Below the pieces are notes generated by a model, which saw nothing but the letters and a program-made list of their open reading frames with translations, was not told the DNA's origin and did no database searches. Both the position numbers and the translations under genes were made by a program. Positions 1 to 8,534 of a DNA stretch of 64,000 bases are shown in pieces (the first letter of the stretch is position 1; every line of letters begins with the position of its first letter). The DNA lies in the NCBI GenBank assembly GCA_964445575.1, contig CAYULB010000007.1:1-64000 (forward strand). Reading direction: 5' to 3'. The DNA is from WJMT01 sp964445575. Its GTDB lineage: Bacteria; Acidobacteriota; Aminicenantia; Aminicenantales; Aminicenantaceae.

Positions 1-14
1 AATTAAAATGCTGA

Positions 15-126
15 GAAAAATCGTCCGGAATGGTGGCAATTATAGAAAAGTGATTTTTTATATGATCACTTCCTACCCATTTCTTCCTGCATCAATCAAT
101 AACGCCTCTGGACGGTTTTCTTTTTT
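15..126 (+). terminator. Possible terminator or structured RNA end
   Basis: Bases 22-26 (CGTCC) pair with 110-114 (GGACG), extended by A/T pairs 17-20/116-119. An inner hairpin AAGTGAT/ATCACTT sits at 48-71, and the outer stem is followed directly by a T-rich run. The shape suits a branched RNA ending in an intrinsic terminator. No known family was recognised. Confidence 0.3.
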
Positions 127-140
127 ATAAATGTATTATT

Positions 141-170
141 GGAAGGGCTTGTCTCAAGACAAGCCCTTCC
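141..170. terminator. Perfect 14-bp hairpin
   Basis: GGAAGGGCTTGTCT and its exact reverse complement are separated only by CA. Neither side has a strong T tract, so it may be a bidirectional terminator, an RNA-processing element or a repeat rather than a classical intrinsic terminator. Confidence 0.4.
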
Positions 171-217
171 GGCTTAACAAGCGACCACCTCTTTATGGAA
201 GCTTGTTGAGAAAAAGT

Positions 218-238
218 GTGGAATATTTCCACTTTTTT
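218..238 (+). terminator. Probable intrinsic terminator
   Basis: GTGGAA and TTCCAC (loop TAT) form a stem flanked by an A run at 211-215 and followed by TTTTTT at 233-238. It probably ends transcription entering from left of the window and insulates the sigma-54 promoter downstream. Confidence 0.45.
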
Positions 239-348
239 GGTGAATGTATGAAAAATACATTCCTTTGACTTAAGAAGGATTTCTTATAATCCTTTTGTTT
301 TTAATGACTTAGAAAATTGAGGATTAAAAATAAAATTAAAATTTAGAT

Positions 349-364
349 TGGCACAATTTTTGCA
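349..364 (+). promoter_or_regulatory. Sigma-54 (RpoN) promoter
   Basis: The sequence TGGCACAATTTTTGCA matches the -24/-12 consensus TGGCAC-N5-TTGCA, with exactly ten bases between the invariant GG (350-351) and GC (362-363). It lies 24 bases upstream of the first receiver gene, so the predicted start site falls just before its AAGGA-like ribosome site. The AT-rich hairpin region upstream is where an RpoN activator would bind. No sigma-54 activator (AAA+ domain) is encoded in this window, so the activator must be elsewhere. Confidence 0.85.
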
Positions 365-388
365 GCAAAGATAATAAGGATACATTAA

Positions 389-760
389 ATGGGAAATTTA
401 AAGAAGAAAATTCTAATCATTGACCCTGATAGTGAAGATAGAAATTCGCTTTCTTCCTTTCTTCAAGGCAGTCAATATCAAGTGGATACAGGCAAAGGAC
501 TTGCTGATGCCGTAAAAAAAATCACAAAGAACCACTATCATTGTGTTATAATGGCAGTCGAGCTTCCTGAAATGGAAGGATATGAAGCTGTTTCTATAAT
601 AAAAAACATAGACCCGGAAACAAAAGTCATAATGACTACAAAAAAGAATACCAAACATTTGGAAGCAAAGGTAAGAGAACAAGATATATTCTTTTATTTC
701 ATAAAATCTTTTGGAAAAGAAGAATTAAAACTGGCAATCAATAATGCATTCAGTAAATAA
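389..760 (+). CDS. Stand-alone receiver-like protein lacking the phospho-acceptor Asp
   Basis: A 123-residue CheY-like receiver with no output domain. The acidic pocket is present (D12, D14), as are the switch Thr (T83/T84) and the C-terminal Lys (K106). However, the position of the phospho-acceptor aspartate, in the stretch IMAVELPEMEG, is Ala56, so it should not be phosphorylated in the canonical way. It is the first gene after the sigma-54 promoter and is followed 12 bp later by a normal receiver. It may act as a pseudo-receiver that binds a partner, for example the Hdr proteins or the hybrid kinase at 6199, independently of phosphorylation. The specific partner is unknown; the family assignment is secure. 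Confidence 0.8.
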   Translation: MGNLKKKILIIDPDSEDRNSLSSFLQGSQYQVDTGKGLADAVKKITKNHYHCVIMAVELPEMEGYEAVSIIKNIDPETKVIMTTKKNTKHLEAKVREQDIFFYFIKSFGKEELKLAINNAFSK

Positions 761-772
761 AGGAGAAAAATA

Positions 773-1180
773 ATGGAAAAATCAAAAGCAAAGATTTTGG
801 TCATCGACGATGATCCTGATTTCAGAGATGCCATAGTTCCGATCCTTTGCTCAGCATCCTATGAAGCCATCACAGCTTCTAATCCTGAAGAAGGAAAAGA
901 AAAGATCCTAAAAGAAAAACCTGACCTCATTCTGCTCGACATCATGATGGACAGTCTGTTTGATGGATTCTCACTGTGCCATGACATAAAGACCTCTAAA
1001 GAATTCAAATCAGTCCAAGATACACCAGTGATTTTTATTTCAGCAGTGAAAGAAGTGACTGGTTCCCGATTTCAATTCAAGGGGGATAAAGAGGGCATGG
1101 AAGGTCCGGATGATTATATAGACAAACCAGTCAAAGCAGATGACTTAATCGAACGTATAGAAAGGCTGCTGAAAAAATGA
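773..1180 (+). CDS. Stand-alone response regulator (receiver domain only)
   Basis: A 135-residue CheY-like receiver with all key residues: acidic pair D12/D13, phospho-acceptor D56 in the stretch LILLDIMMD, and the conserved Lys in DKP (K118). The usual Pro after the acceptor loop is replaced by Asp (MMDSLFDG). There is a longer insert before the DKP motif (residues about 93-113), and no DNA-binding or enzymatic output domain. The stop overlaps the start of the HdrC gene by 4 bp (ATGA), so it is cotranslated with the Hdr subunits. Its likely phosphodonor is the hybrid kinase at 6199 in the same operon, which is inferred from proximity only. Confidence 0.88.
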   Translation: MEKSKAKILVIDDDPDFRDAIVPILCSASYEAITASNPEEGKEKILKEKPDLILLDIMMDSLFDGFSLCHDIKTSKEFKSVQDTPVIFISAVKEVTGSRFQFKGDKEGMEGPDDYIDKPVKADDLIERIERLLKK

Positions 1181-1794
1181 ACAGAGGAAAGGAAGACCTC
1201 CCAACATCCGGACTGCTGGATAACAAAGAAAAGGAACTTAGAAATTCTTTTCTGCTGCAGGTAAAAAATATCCCGGGAGGTGAGAGTATAAAAAAATGCA
1301 TTCAGTGCGGCACATGCACCGCGACTTGTCCTGTCAGCTATACCATGGATATAACTCCAAGAGAAATCATTGCCCTTTTCAGAGCCAAAGAGATCGACAC
1401 CATACTTTCAAGCAGAACCATCTGGATCTGCGCTTCCTGTTACTCCTGTACGGTTCGCTGCCCCCAAGGAGTTAAGGTGACTGATATCATTTATACTCTC
1501 AAGCGGCTGGCCATAGAAAATAAGATTTTTCCCAAGAGATTTCCAGTATATGCTCTATCCAACTCTTTTGTATGGCTTGTGAATCGATTGGGGCTCAGCT
1601 ATGAACCCGGTCTTATCGTTTCTTATTATCTGAAAACAAACCCTTTTAAACTTTTGGGAATGTTCCCTATGTTTATAAAATTAGCTCTGAAAGGTAGAAT
1701 AGGGTTCTTCCCCAAAAAAATAAAAAATACAAATAACTTTTCTAAAATGCTAAAGGAAGCAGAGATACTGGAAAATATTATCCCGATGCAGTAA
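1177..1794 (+). CDS. hdrC: Heterodisulfide reductase subunit C-like iron-sulfur protein
   Basis: A 205-residue protein with two CxxCxxCxxxC clusters (C41, C44, C47, C51 and C85, C88, C91, C95) that bind two [4Fe-4S] centres. In soluble HdrABC complexes, HdrC passes electrons between HdrA and HdrB. The C-terminal half is basic and hydrophobic, with no clear membrane segment. The gene overlaps the preceding receiver by 4 bp and precedes hdrB by 51 bp. Outside methanogens, HdrABC reduces disulfides or other acceptors coupled to ferredoxin; the substrate here is unknown because CoM/CoB biosynthesis is not evident. Confidence 0.9.
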   Translation: MNRGKEDLPTSGLLDNKEKELRNSFLLQVKNIPGGESIKKCIQCGTCTATCPVSYTMDITPREIIALFRAKEIDTILSSRTIWICASCYSCTVRCPQGVKVTDIIYTLKRLAIENKIFPKRFPVYALSNSFVWLVNRLGLSYEPGLIVSYYLKTNPFKLLGMFPMFIKLALKGRIGFFPKKIKNTNNFSKMLKEAEILENIIPMQ

Positions 1795-1845
1795 TAATCT
1801 ATAACTATTCTTCTCTCCCTTCCTTTTTTTATTCTGGAGGCTAAA

Positions 1846-2721
1846 ATGAAATACTCTTATTATCCGGGATGTAGTCTTGAAGCATCTGCTAAAGGATATG
1901 ATGAATCTGTCCACTTTGTTTTCAATAAATTAGGGCTGGAACTCACTGAAATAGGTGACTGGAACTGCTGCGGAGCTACTTATTACATGGCTACCAAAGA
2001 AACCATGTCTCTGGTTATCTCTGCCAGAAATTTAGCCCTGGCTGAAAAACAAGGTTTGGACATCGTAGCCCCGTGCAGCTCATGCTACACCATTCTCTAT
2101 AAAACAAACTATATTTTAAAGAACAACCTCATTCTTAAGGAAAAAGTCAACCAAGCACTGAGAAAAGTCGGACTGGAATACAATCTAAAGGTAAAGGTCA
2201 GACACCCTCTTGAAGTGCTGGTCAATGACGTGGGAATCGATACCATTGCTTTAAAAACAGAGAAGTCTCTAGAAGGACTGAAAATCGCTCAATACTACGG
2301 ATGTCAAATAGTCAGACCTGAAAGAGGGCTGGATGACAAAGACAATCCACAAATGATGGATTCCCTTTGTAAGGCCCTGGGAGCTGAAAATGTTTATTTC
2401 CCTATGAAAACTCAGTGCTGCGGGGGAATGCTCATGACAACATATCCTGACGTGGGTTTAGGCCTTAATAAAAAACTTTTGGAATGTGCTGAGGAAAACA
2501 AGGCCGATATCATTGTCACCACCTGTCCTTTGTGCCAAATTAATTTAGAAGCCTATCAAAACAAAATAAATAAAAAATTCGAGACAGATTTTAAGACGCC
2601 CGTGCTGTTTTTCACTCAAATCATCGGCTATGCTCTGGGGGGTGACCCCCGTGAATTGGGACTTCACCGTCAATTAATACCCTTTAGACTTGGAGAAAAA
2701 ACAGGAGAGGAATTAAGATGA
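1846..2721 (+). CDS. hdrB: Heterodisulfide reductase subunit B-like, two CCG domains
   Basis: A 291-residue protein with two complete cysteine-rich CCG motifs: C9, C41-C42, C77 and C80, then C153, C191-C192, C227 and C230. These motifs hold the noncubane [4Fe-4S] clusters where disulfide cleavage occurs in HdrB. The spacing matches the C-x(31-39)-CC-x(35-36)-CxxC pattern closely. A GGAGG site precedes the ATG. The stop overlaps the hdrA start (ATGA), implying translational coupling of the B and A subunits. It is probably the catalytic subunit of a soluble Hdr complex; the physiological disulfide is not known. Confidence 0.92.
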   Translation: MKYSYYPGCSLEASAKGYDESVHFVFNKLGLELTEIGDWNCCGATYYMATKETMSLVISARNLALAEKQGLDIVAPCSSCYTILYKTNYILKNNLILKEKVNQALRKVGLEYNLKVKVRHPLEVLVNDVGIDTIALKTEKSLEGLKIAQYYGCQIVRPERGLDDKDNPQMMDSLCKALGAENVYFPMKTQCCGGMLMTTYPDVGLGLNKKLLECAEENKADIIVTTCPLCQINLEAYQNKINKKFETDFKTPVLFFTQIIGYALGGDPRELGLHRQLIPFRLGEKTGEELR

Positions 2722-5700
2722 CAGACAACAATATAAAAATAGGTGTTTATATTTGCCACTGCGGATCTAACATCGCTGGAACCGTAGATGTGGAAAAATC
2801 TCGGGAAAAAATAGAAAACTATCCCCATGTTAAGGTGGCCCGTGATTATAAATTCATGTGCTCAGAACCCGGGCAAGAACTGATCATAAATGACATCAAA
2901 GAAAAAGGATTAAACCGAATCGTGGTTGCTTCCTGTTCTCCGCTAATGCACGAACCAACCTTCCGGATGGCCTGCGAAAAAGCAGGAGTTAACCGATATC
3001 TTTTTCAGATGGTCAATATTAGAGAACAGTGTTCATGGGTTCATAAAGATATTGACAAAGCTACGGAAAAGGCAACTTCTCTTATAAAAGCAGCCATAAA
3101 CAGAGTCGCACTTCAGCAGCCTCTCAAACCAGTAAAAGTCGATGTCAATCCAGACACCTTAATTGTCGGTGCAGGAATCGCCGGAATCCAGGCTGCACTA
3201 GAGATTGCTGAATCAGGAAGCCGAGTCTATCTGGTGGAAAAAGAATCCACTATCGGTGGCAAAATGGCGAAATTTGATAAAACTTTCCCCACTCTTGATT
3301 GCTCTGCTTGCATTCTGACTCCCAAGATGGTTTCTGTAGCTCAAAACAAGAACATTGAACTCCTCAGCTTCAGCGAAGTGGAAGAAGTGGAAGGAGCCAT
3401 CGGTAATTTTAAAGTCAAAGTAAGAAAGAAAGCCCGCTTCGTCAAAGATGACTGTACTTCCTGTGGAGAATGTTCTGAAGTATGTCCCATAAGGATCCCC
3501 AATCCTTTTGAAGAAAATCAGTCATCCCGTTCAGCTATCTATAAAACTTTCCCTCAGGCAATTCCCAATACCTATGTGATCGATAAAGCCGACCGCCCTC
3601 CCTGCCGGGAGACCTGCCCCATTGACCAGGAAGCAGCTGGCTACGTAACGCTCATCTCAAAGGGGCGCTATGAAGAAGCTGCCAGTCTTATAAGGAAGCA
3701 GAACGCACTTCCCAGTGTTTGCGGACGTGTCTGCTACCATCCCTGTGAATCAGAATGCAGCCGAAAATTTGTGGATAATGCCGTTTCCATAAAAAATCTC
3801 AAGAGATTTGCTATTGACTGGGAGCTTGAAAATAAGGGAGCTCCCCAACCTCCCAAGACAGAAGAAAAAAAAGAACAGAAGATAGCCATAGTAGGTTCCG
3901 GCCCCTCAGGTCTTGTTTGCGGACATGATTTAGCTCTCAAGGGTTATCAGGTCACCATCTATGAACAGCTTCCCGTGGAAGGAGGAATGCTCTCGGTCGG
4001 CATCCCTGAATACAGGCTTCCCAAAAAAATCCTTAAAAGGGATATCGATTACATAAAAAAACTGGGAGTTGAGATAAAGACAAATAAAGCCCTTGGAAAA
4101 GACTTTGATATAGACAGCCTCAAAAAAGACGGATTTGATGCCATTTATGTTGCTACCGGGGCTCACAGCAGTAGAAAAATGAATATTCTTGGTGAAGATG
4201 AATATGAAGGTGTCTATCACGGAGTTGATTTCCTTAGAAACATAAATCTCAACAAACCTCAGCCTGTAGGAAAAAATGTCGCCATAATCGGAGGAGGAAA
4301 CACAGCTATAGATGCTGCCCGAACCGCTCTGCGCATGGATGCGGATGAAGTGACCATCCTTTACAGAAGGACCAGAAAAGAGATGCCCGCTGAAGAAGCT
4401 GAAATCAAAGCTGCTGAGGAAGAAGGAATCAAAGTCAAGTATTTAACAGCTCCTGTGGAAGTCTTGGGAAAATCCAAAAAAGTTACCGGAATGAAATGCA
4501 TCAAAATGGAACTTGGAGAACCTGACTCAAGCGGCCGAAGGAGACCCATCCCTATAGAAGGCAGCGAGTATGAGCTGGATATTGATACCATCATCATCGC
4601 GGTCAGCCAGTCTCCAGAAATTGATTATGCAGAAAAAGAAGAACATCTCAAACTCACCAAATGGAACACCATTGTAGTCAATTCCGAATCCATGGAAACC
4701 GAAATTGAAGGAGTCTTTGCAGGAGGAGATGTGGTTCGGGGGCCAGATGCCGTCATCACCGCTATGGGAGACGGTAAGCGGGCTGCTGAATCAATTGATA
4801 AGTACCTTAAGGGAGAACCTTTAAAGGACTTCAAAACAAGAAGATGTCCTCCACTGCCAGAAAGAAATGAAAACGACCGTCCCCATCCGTATTCACCTCC
4901 TTTTAAAGATATCGCCAAACAAGAGCGGACTAAAATGAAGGAACTTGACCCCGAACAGCGCAAAAAATCATTTGATGAGGTCGAACTGGGATACTCTGAA
5001 GAGGAGGTTAAAAAAGAAGCTTCCCGATGCTTAAACTGCGGATTATGCGTAGAGTGTCATGTTTGCGAAACAGTTTGTGAGGCAAATGCCATAAATCATG
5101 ATATGAAAGACGAAATCAAAGAGATCAATGTTGGCCAGGTCCTTGTTACGACAGGTTTCCAGACCATCAATTCCGATGCCCTGACTCCCTATGGTTATGG
5201 AGAGTTTGAAAATGTCTACACCAGCCTGGAGTTCGAAAGAATTGTAAGTTCCACAGGTCCCACTCAGGGAAAAATTGTGATGAAAAACGGCCAAGAGCCC
5301 CAATCCATTGGAATCATACACTGTGTGGGCTCTAGAGACATAAACTTCCATCCTTACTGCTCGCGTGTCTGCTGCATGTATGCTCTGAAATTCGCCCATC
5401 TGATAAAGGATCGAACCAATGCTGAAGTCTATCAATTCTACATTGATATGCGCTCCTTTGGAAAAGGATATGAAGAATTTTATTCCAGGATACTGGATGA
5501 AGATGTCAATATTATTCGGGGAAAAGTATCTGAAGTGATTCGCTCCAGCCACAGTCATAACGGTGATTCACCCTTGATAATCAAATGCGAAGATACTCTG
5601 ATAAAAAAATACCGAGCAATTCCTGTAGATATGGTCATCGTCTGCAATGCCATGGAACCCCAATCTGACGTAGAAAATATAGGAAGACTTTTCTCCATCA

Positions 5701-6122
5701 GTCAAAGCCCGGATGGCTTCTTTTTAGAGAAACATCCAAAACTTGACCCGACCAGCACATCTACAGACGGAGTCTATATTGCCGGGTGCTGTCAAGGACC
5801 TAAAGATATTCCGGATACTGTAGCCCAAGCAAATTCAGCTGCAGCGAGAATCCTTTCCAATATTTCTAAAGGCGAAATTGAACTTGAACCCATACAAGCT
5901 GAAATCGACCCAGAGCTCTGCTCAGGCTGCAGACTCTGTAACAATCTGTGTCCCTACGGAGCGATAACTTTTGACGAAGAAAAAAATATATCTGTAGTAA
6001 ACGAAGCACTCTGCAAAGGATGTGGAACTTGTGTGGCAGCCTGTCCTTCCTCAGCTTCTTCGGCCAACCATTTCTCTGATACCCAGATCATTGCAGAAAT
6101 AGAGGGCAATTTACGAGAATAG
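2718..6122 (+). CDS. hdrA: HdrA with inserted GltD/NfnB-like NAD(P)H oxidoreductase domain
   Basis: An 1134-residue flavoprotein. Order of parts: HdrA N-terminal domain (about 1-140, with a C13/C15 CHC motif); FAD Rossmann motif (about 149-156, VGAGIAG); the CSACILTPK cysteine motif; and a ferredoxin-type cluster (about 246-257). Next comes an inserted region of about 430 residues resembling the glutamate synthase small subunit/NfnB. It has the GltD N-terminal cysteine pattern (about 295-355), an FAD site (about 389-400, IVGSGPSGL) and an NAD(P)H site (about 521-532, IIGGGNTAID). HdrA sequence then resumes (CLNCGLCVECHVC near 771) and ends in two ferredoxin clusters near 1068 and 1099. Ordinary HdrA is about 650 residues. 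The insert may give Hdr its own NAD(P)H site, allowing flavin-based bifurcation without a separate hydrogenase or Flox module. That coupling is inference; the domain order is visible. Confidence 0.9.
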   Translation: MTDNNIKIGVYICHCGSNIAGTVDVEKSREKIENYPHVKVARDYKFMCSEPGQELIINDIKEKGLNRIVVASCSPLMHEPTFRMACEKAGVNRYLFQMVNIREQCSWVHKDIDKATEKATSLIKAAINRVALQQPLKPVKVDVNPDTLIVGAGIAGIQAALEIAESGSRVYLVEKESTIGGKMAKFDKTFPTLDCSACILTPKMVSVAQNKNIELLSFSEVEEVEGAIGNFKVKVRKKARFVKDDCTSCGECSEVCPIRIPNPFEENQSSRSAIYKTFPQAIPNTYVIDKADRPPCRETCPIDQEAAGYVTLISKGRYEEAASLIRKQNALPSVCGRVCYHPCESECSRKFVDNAVSIKNLKRFAIDWELENKGAPQPPKTEEKKEQKIAIVGSGPSGLVCGHDLALKGYQVTIYEQLPVEGGMLSVGIPEYRLPKKILKRDIDYIKKLGVEIKTNKALGKDFDIDSLKKDGFDAIYVATGAHSSRKMNILGEDEYEGVYHGVDFLRNINLNKPQPVGKNVAIIGGGNTAIDAARTALRMDADEVTILYRRTRKEMPAEEAEIKAAEEEGIKVKYLTAPVEVLGKSKKVTGMKCIKMELGEPDSSGRRRPIPIEGSEYELDIDTIIIAVSQSPEIDYAEKEEHLKLTKWNTIVVNSESMETEIEGVFAGGDVVRGPDAVITAMGDGKRAAESIDKYLKGEPLKDFKTRRCPPLPERNENDRPHPYSPPFKDIAKQERTKMKELDPEQRKKSFDEVELGYSEEEVKKEASRCLNCGLCVECHVCETVCEANAINHDMKDEIKEINVGQVLVTTGFQTINSDALTPYGYGEFENVYTSLEFERIVSSTGPTQGKIVMKNGQEPQSIGIIHCVGSRDINFHPYCSRVCCMYALKFAHLIKDRTNAEVYQFYIDMRSFGKGYEEFYSRILDEDVNIIRGKVSEVIRSSHSHNGDSPLIIKCEDTLIKKYRAIPVDMVIVCNAMEPQSDVENIGRLFSISQSPDGFFLEKHPKLDPTSTSTDGVYIAGCCQGPKDIPDTVAQANSAAARILSNISKGEIELEPIQAEIDPELCSGCRLCNNLCPYGAITFDEEKNISVVNEALCKGCGTCVAACPSSASSANHFSDTQIIAEIEGNLRE

Positions 6123-6198
6123 ATTTTGAAAAAATATAGCTCTGGACAACAGGGCTTTAACTCGTATAAACTAGTATTAATCGATTGAAAGAAAAATC

Positions 6199-7311
6199 AT
6201 GGAAGAAAACAAAAATTCTGTAGTCATTATAGATGATGAAGAATCAATGAGGGATTCCTGCCGTATGATACTGGAAAAAGATGGGTTCCTGACCGAAACA
6301 GCAGAGAACGGAGAAAAAGGTCTTGATAAAATCAAAGAAATGAAACCTGATATTGCACTGGTCGACTTGAAAATGCCTGGCATTGGAGGCTTGGATGTGT
6401 TAGAAAAAATAAACGAGATATCCCCCAATACCATACCCATTGTTATCACAGGCTATGCCACAGTGGAATCTGCTGTTGAAGCCATGAAAAAAGGGGCCTA
6501 TGACTTTCTCCCCAAACCATTCACACCGGAACAGCTGAGGGTCATCATAAAAAGAGGATTGGAAAAAATAAAGCTGTCAAGGGAAGCTGAAACACTGAGG
6601 AACGAAAAAAAACTCATAGAAGAAAATTTTATCACAATGGTTTCCCATCAGCTCAGAAGTCCCCTGGTGGCCATTGCACAGTATTTCGAAGTCATGCTTT
6701 CTGGTTCAGTGGGAGAAATGTCAAAGCAGCATAAAGAGATGCTGACCAAAGCCAGAGACCGGGTTGAAAGCCTATTAAACCTTATTAATGACTGGCTGGA
6801 TGCAGCTCGCATCGACAAAGGACAGCTGGTAGAAAAATTCAAACCCGTCTCTCTCTTTGAAATTTTAAAAAATCAAGTGGAATTCATAAAACCTCTTGCA
6901 GAAAAAAATAATATATCCCTTAATGTCGAGCCTCCCTCAGGGAGCACCACGGTAATGGGAGACAAAGAAACTCTGGAACAGGCATTTTCAAATTTGCTCA
7001 GCAACGCCGTTAAATACAATCAACCAAATGGATCGGTCACTGTTACCTTCCAGGAAAATGACGACAAGATCACTACTGAAATCAAAGATACCGGCATCGG
7101 AATAGAAAAAAAGCACCTGCCCCATTTATTCAATCAATTTTTCCGCGTCAGCCGAAGCGAAGACAAAAAGGGGAAAGGCTCTGGATTGGGACTTTCAATA
7201 TGCAAAAAAATAGTCGATGCTCACTCTGGTACTATAGATGTCTCCAGTGTCCCAGGAGAAGGAACCACTTTTTCAGTGTCTCTTCCTAAACAAGAGGAAA
7301 AAGAAAGCTGA
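6199..7311 (+). CDS. Receiver-histidine kinase hybrid (receiver, HisKA, HATPase)
   Basis: A 370-residue cytosolic protein with no membrane segment. The N-terminal receiver (1-120) keeps D12/D13, phospho-acceptor D56 and K106 in LPKPF. A HisKA domain follows with H150 in MVSHQLRSPL, then a HATPase_c domain with an N box (SNLLSNAVKYN), a G1 box (DTGIGIE) and a G2 box (GKGSGLGLS). The receiver lies at the N terminus, so the kinase is probably controlled by phosphorylation or by partner binding rather than by a ligand domain. It follows hdrA by 76 bp. Its likely targets are the two small receivers at the operon start. Together they suggest a two-component loop tied to Hdr or hydrogenase state, which is inferred from context. 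Confidence 0.9.
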   Translation: MEENKNSVVIIDDEESMRDSCRMILEKDGFLTETAENGEKGLDKIKEMKPDIALVDLKMPGIGGLDVLEKINEISPNTIPIVITGYATVESAVEAMKKGAYDFLPKPFTPEQLRVIIKRGLEKIKLSREAETLRNEKKLIEENFITMVSHQLRSPLVAIAQYFEVMLSGSVGEMSKQHKEMLTKARDRVESLLNLINDWLDAARIDKGQLVEKFKPVSLFEILKNQVEFIKPLAEKNNISLNVEPPSGSTTVMGDKETLEQAFSNLLSNAVKYNQPNGSVTVTFQENDDKITTEIKDTGIGIEKKHLPHLFNQFFRVSRSEDKKGKGSGLGLSICKKIVDAHSGTIDVSSVPGEGTTFSVSLPKQEEKES

Positions 7312-7377
7312 GCCGGCATTCGATAGTTAATCTTCTGCAGATTAAATCTAAAATGTAAAGGGAAGCAGAGAAGCATC

Positions 7378-7866
7378 ATGACAAAAACCCTTGTTCTTGG
7401 CTTAGGAAATGAACTATACGGTGATGATGGTATAGGTATCTACATCATCCAGCACATAAACGAAAAAACAGACTTAAAAAATGAATTAACCTCTTTTTGT
7501 GAATCAGTGGAATTTAAACCGTGCAGTCAAACCGGGCTTTCACTCTTAGATGTCATCATAGGATACGACTCCTTGGTCATCATAGATACCATAAAAAAAG
7601 CAAATCCATGTACTGGAAAAATCCATGTGATGGAAGGAAATGAACTCAGATACATACCTGGTCCCTCCCCTCATTATGTATCCATTCCTCAGTCCATAGA
7701 AATCGGGAAAAAACTGGGGCTAAAAGTCCCATCCAGCATAAAAATCATAGCCATTGAAGCTAAAAATATGTACAATCTTGGAGAAATTTTGACGGAAGAA
7801 ATGAAAAAGAAAGTGCCAGAGATATTAATAATATTGAAATCTTTGTTAAAAGAGATATCAAAATGA
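7378..7866 (+). CDS. Hydrogenase maturation endopeptidase (M52, HyaD/HycI family)
   Basis: A 162-residue protease that clips the C-terminal tail from a [NiFe]-hydrogenase large subunit after nickel insertion. The N-terminal LGLGNELYGDDGIG motif is diagnostic. The predicted nickel-sensing residues are D17, D70 (VIIDT) and H99 (SPHYVS), matching the E16/D62/H93 set of HybD. The stop overlaps hypB by 4 bp. No hydrogenase large subunit lies in the window, so its substrate is encoded elsewhere. The linkage to hdr suggests an Mvh-type group 3 hydrogenase partner, but that is inference. Confidence 0.9.
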   Translation: MTKTLVLGLGNELYGDDGIGIYIIQHINEKTDLKNELTSFCESVEFKPCSQTGLSLLDVIIGYDSLVIIDTIKKANPCTGKIHVMEGNELRYIPGPSPHYVSIPQSIEIGKKLGLKVPSSIKIIAIEAKNMYNLGEILTEEMKKKVPEILIILKSLLKEISK

Positions 7867-8534
7867 AAAAACAAGAAATCATGGTCCTTCAAGACCTGCT
7901 CGGTTCAAACAAAAAAATAGCCGGAGAAATTCGGAAAAAGCTCTCAGAAAAGGGAATTCTGGCTGTCAATTTGCTCAGTTCCCCTGGAGCCGGCAAGACT
8001 GCACTGCTGGAAAAACTTTCAGAGATTTTAAGTCCAGATTATAAAATGGCGGTCATAGAAGGAGACATTGAAACAGAAAGAGATGCAGAAAGAATACGGG
8101 CTAAAGGAATTCCAGCATGGCAGATATCTACTGGGGGAGCCTGCCATCTGGATGCTAAAATGATAGGCAAATTGTTCTCTGAAATCCCTCCTGATTTGGA
8201 TTTTCTGTTTATAGAAAATGTGGGCAATCTGGTTTGTCCTGCCAGTTTTGACCTTGGGGAAAGCCTCAGGTGCGTCCTTCTCTCCATTCCTGAAGGAGAT
8301 GACAAACCCAAAAAGTACCCCAAAGCATTCATAACGTCAGATGTTCTTATCATAAGCAAAACAGACCTTTTGAATAAACTGCCTTTTGATATAGAGCGGG
8401 CTCAAAAAGAAGGCTTGGAAGTGAACCCAAAAATAAAAATATTTAGGACCAGTGCTGTTGAGGGGACCGGAATCCCAGATTTTGCAGACTTCCTTATTAA
8501 AAACTTAAAAAAACTGAAGCATTCAAATGCATGA
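7863..8534 (+). CDS. hypB: Hydrogenase nickel incorporation GTPase HypB
   Basis: A 223-residue SIMIBI-class GTPase that helps HypA deliver nickel to [NiFe] hydrogenase. The P-loop SSPGAGKT is at residues 39-46. The metal-site residues C94-H95 (GGACHLD) and C125 (LVCPASF) are present, as are the NKxD-like SKTDLL (about 165-170) and the GDIETERD switch. The N-terminal CxxCGC nickel motif and histidine-rich stretch seen in some HypB proteins are absent, so it is the short form. It overlaps the protease upstream by 4 bp and hypA downstream by 8 bp. Confidence 0.95.
   Translation: MKKQEIMVLQDLLGSNKKIAGEIRKKLSEKGILAVNLLSSPGAGKTALLEKLSEILSPDYKMAVIEGDIETERDAERIRAKGIPAWQISTGGACHLDAKMIGKLFSEIPPDLDFLFIENVGNLVCPASFDLGESLRCVLLSIPEGDDKPKKYPKAFITSDVLIISKTDLLNKLPFDIERAQKEGLEVNPKIKIFRTSAVEGTGIPDFADFLIKNLKKLKHSNA

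Larger units (their letters stand above)
1..388. other. Hairpin-rich intergenic region
   Basis: No credible ORF lies here. The sequence holds a chain of inverted repeats: a long-range stem (15-26 with 110-120) enclosing a 7-bp hairpin (48-54/65-71) and followed by a T tract at 121-126; a perfect 14-bp hairpin with a 2-nt loop (141-154/157-170); a 10-bp stem with one wobble pair (173-182/201-210); and hairpins at 218-232, 242-262 and 275-294. The last part, 300-388, is AT-rich and carries a sigma-54 promoter. Some of these are probably terminators of an operon lying left of the window. Others could belong to a small structured RNA or upstream activator sites. Confidence 0.7.

Noticed and set aside
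5043..5558. Long minus-strand ORF of 171 residues inside hdrA
   Set aside because: It is antisense to a strongly conserved domain and has no motif or ribosome site; it is a shadow of hdrA.
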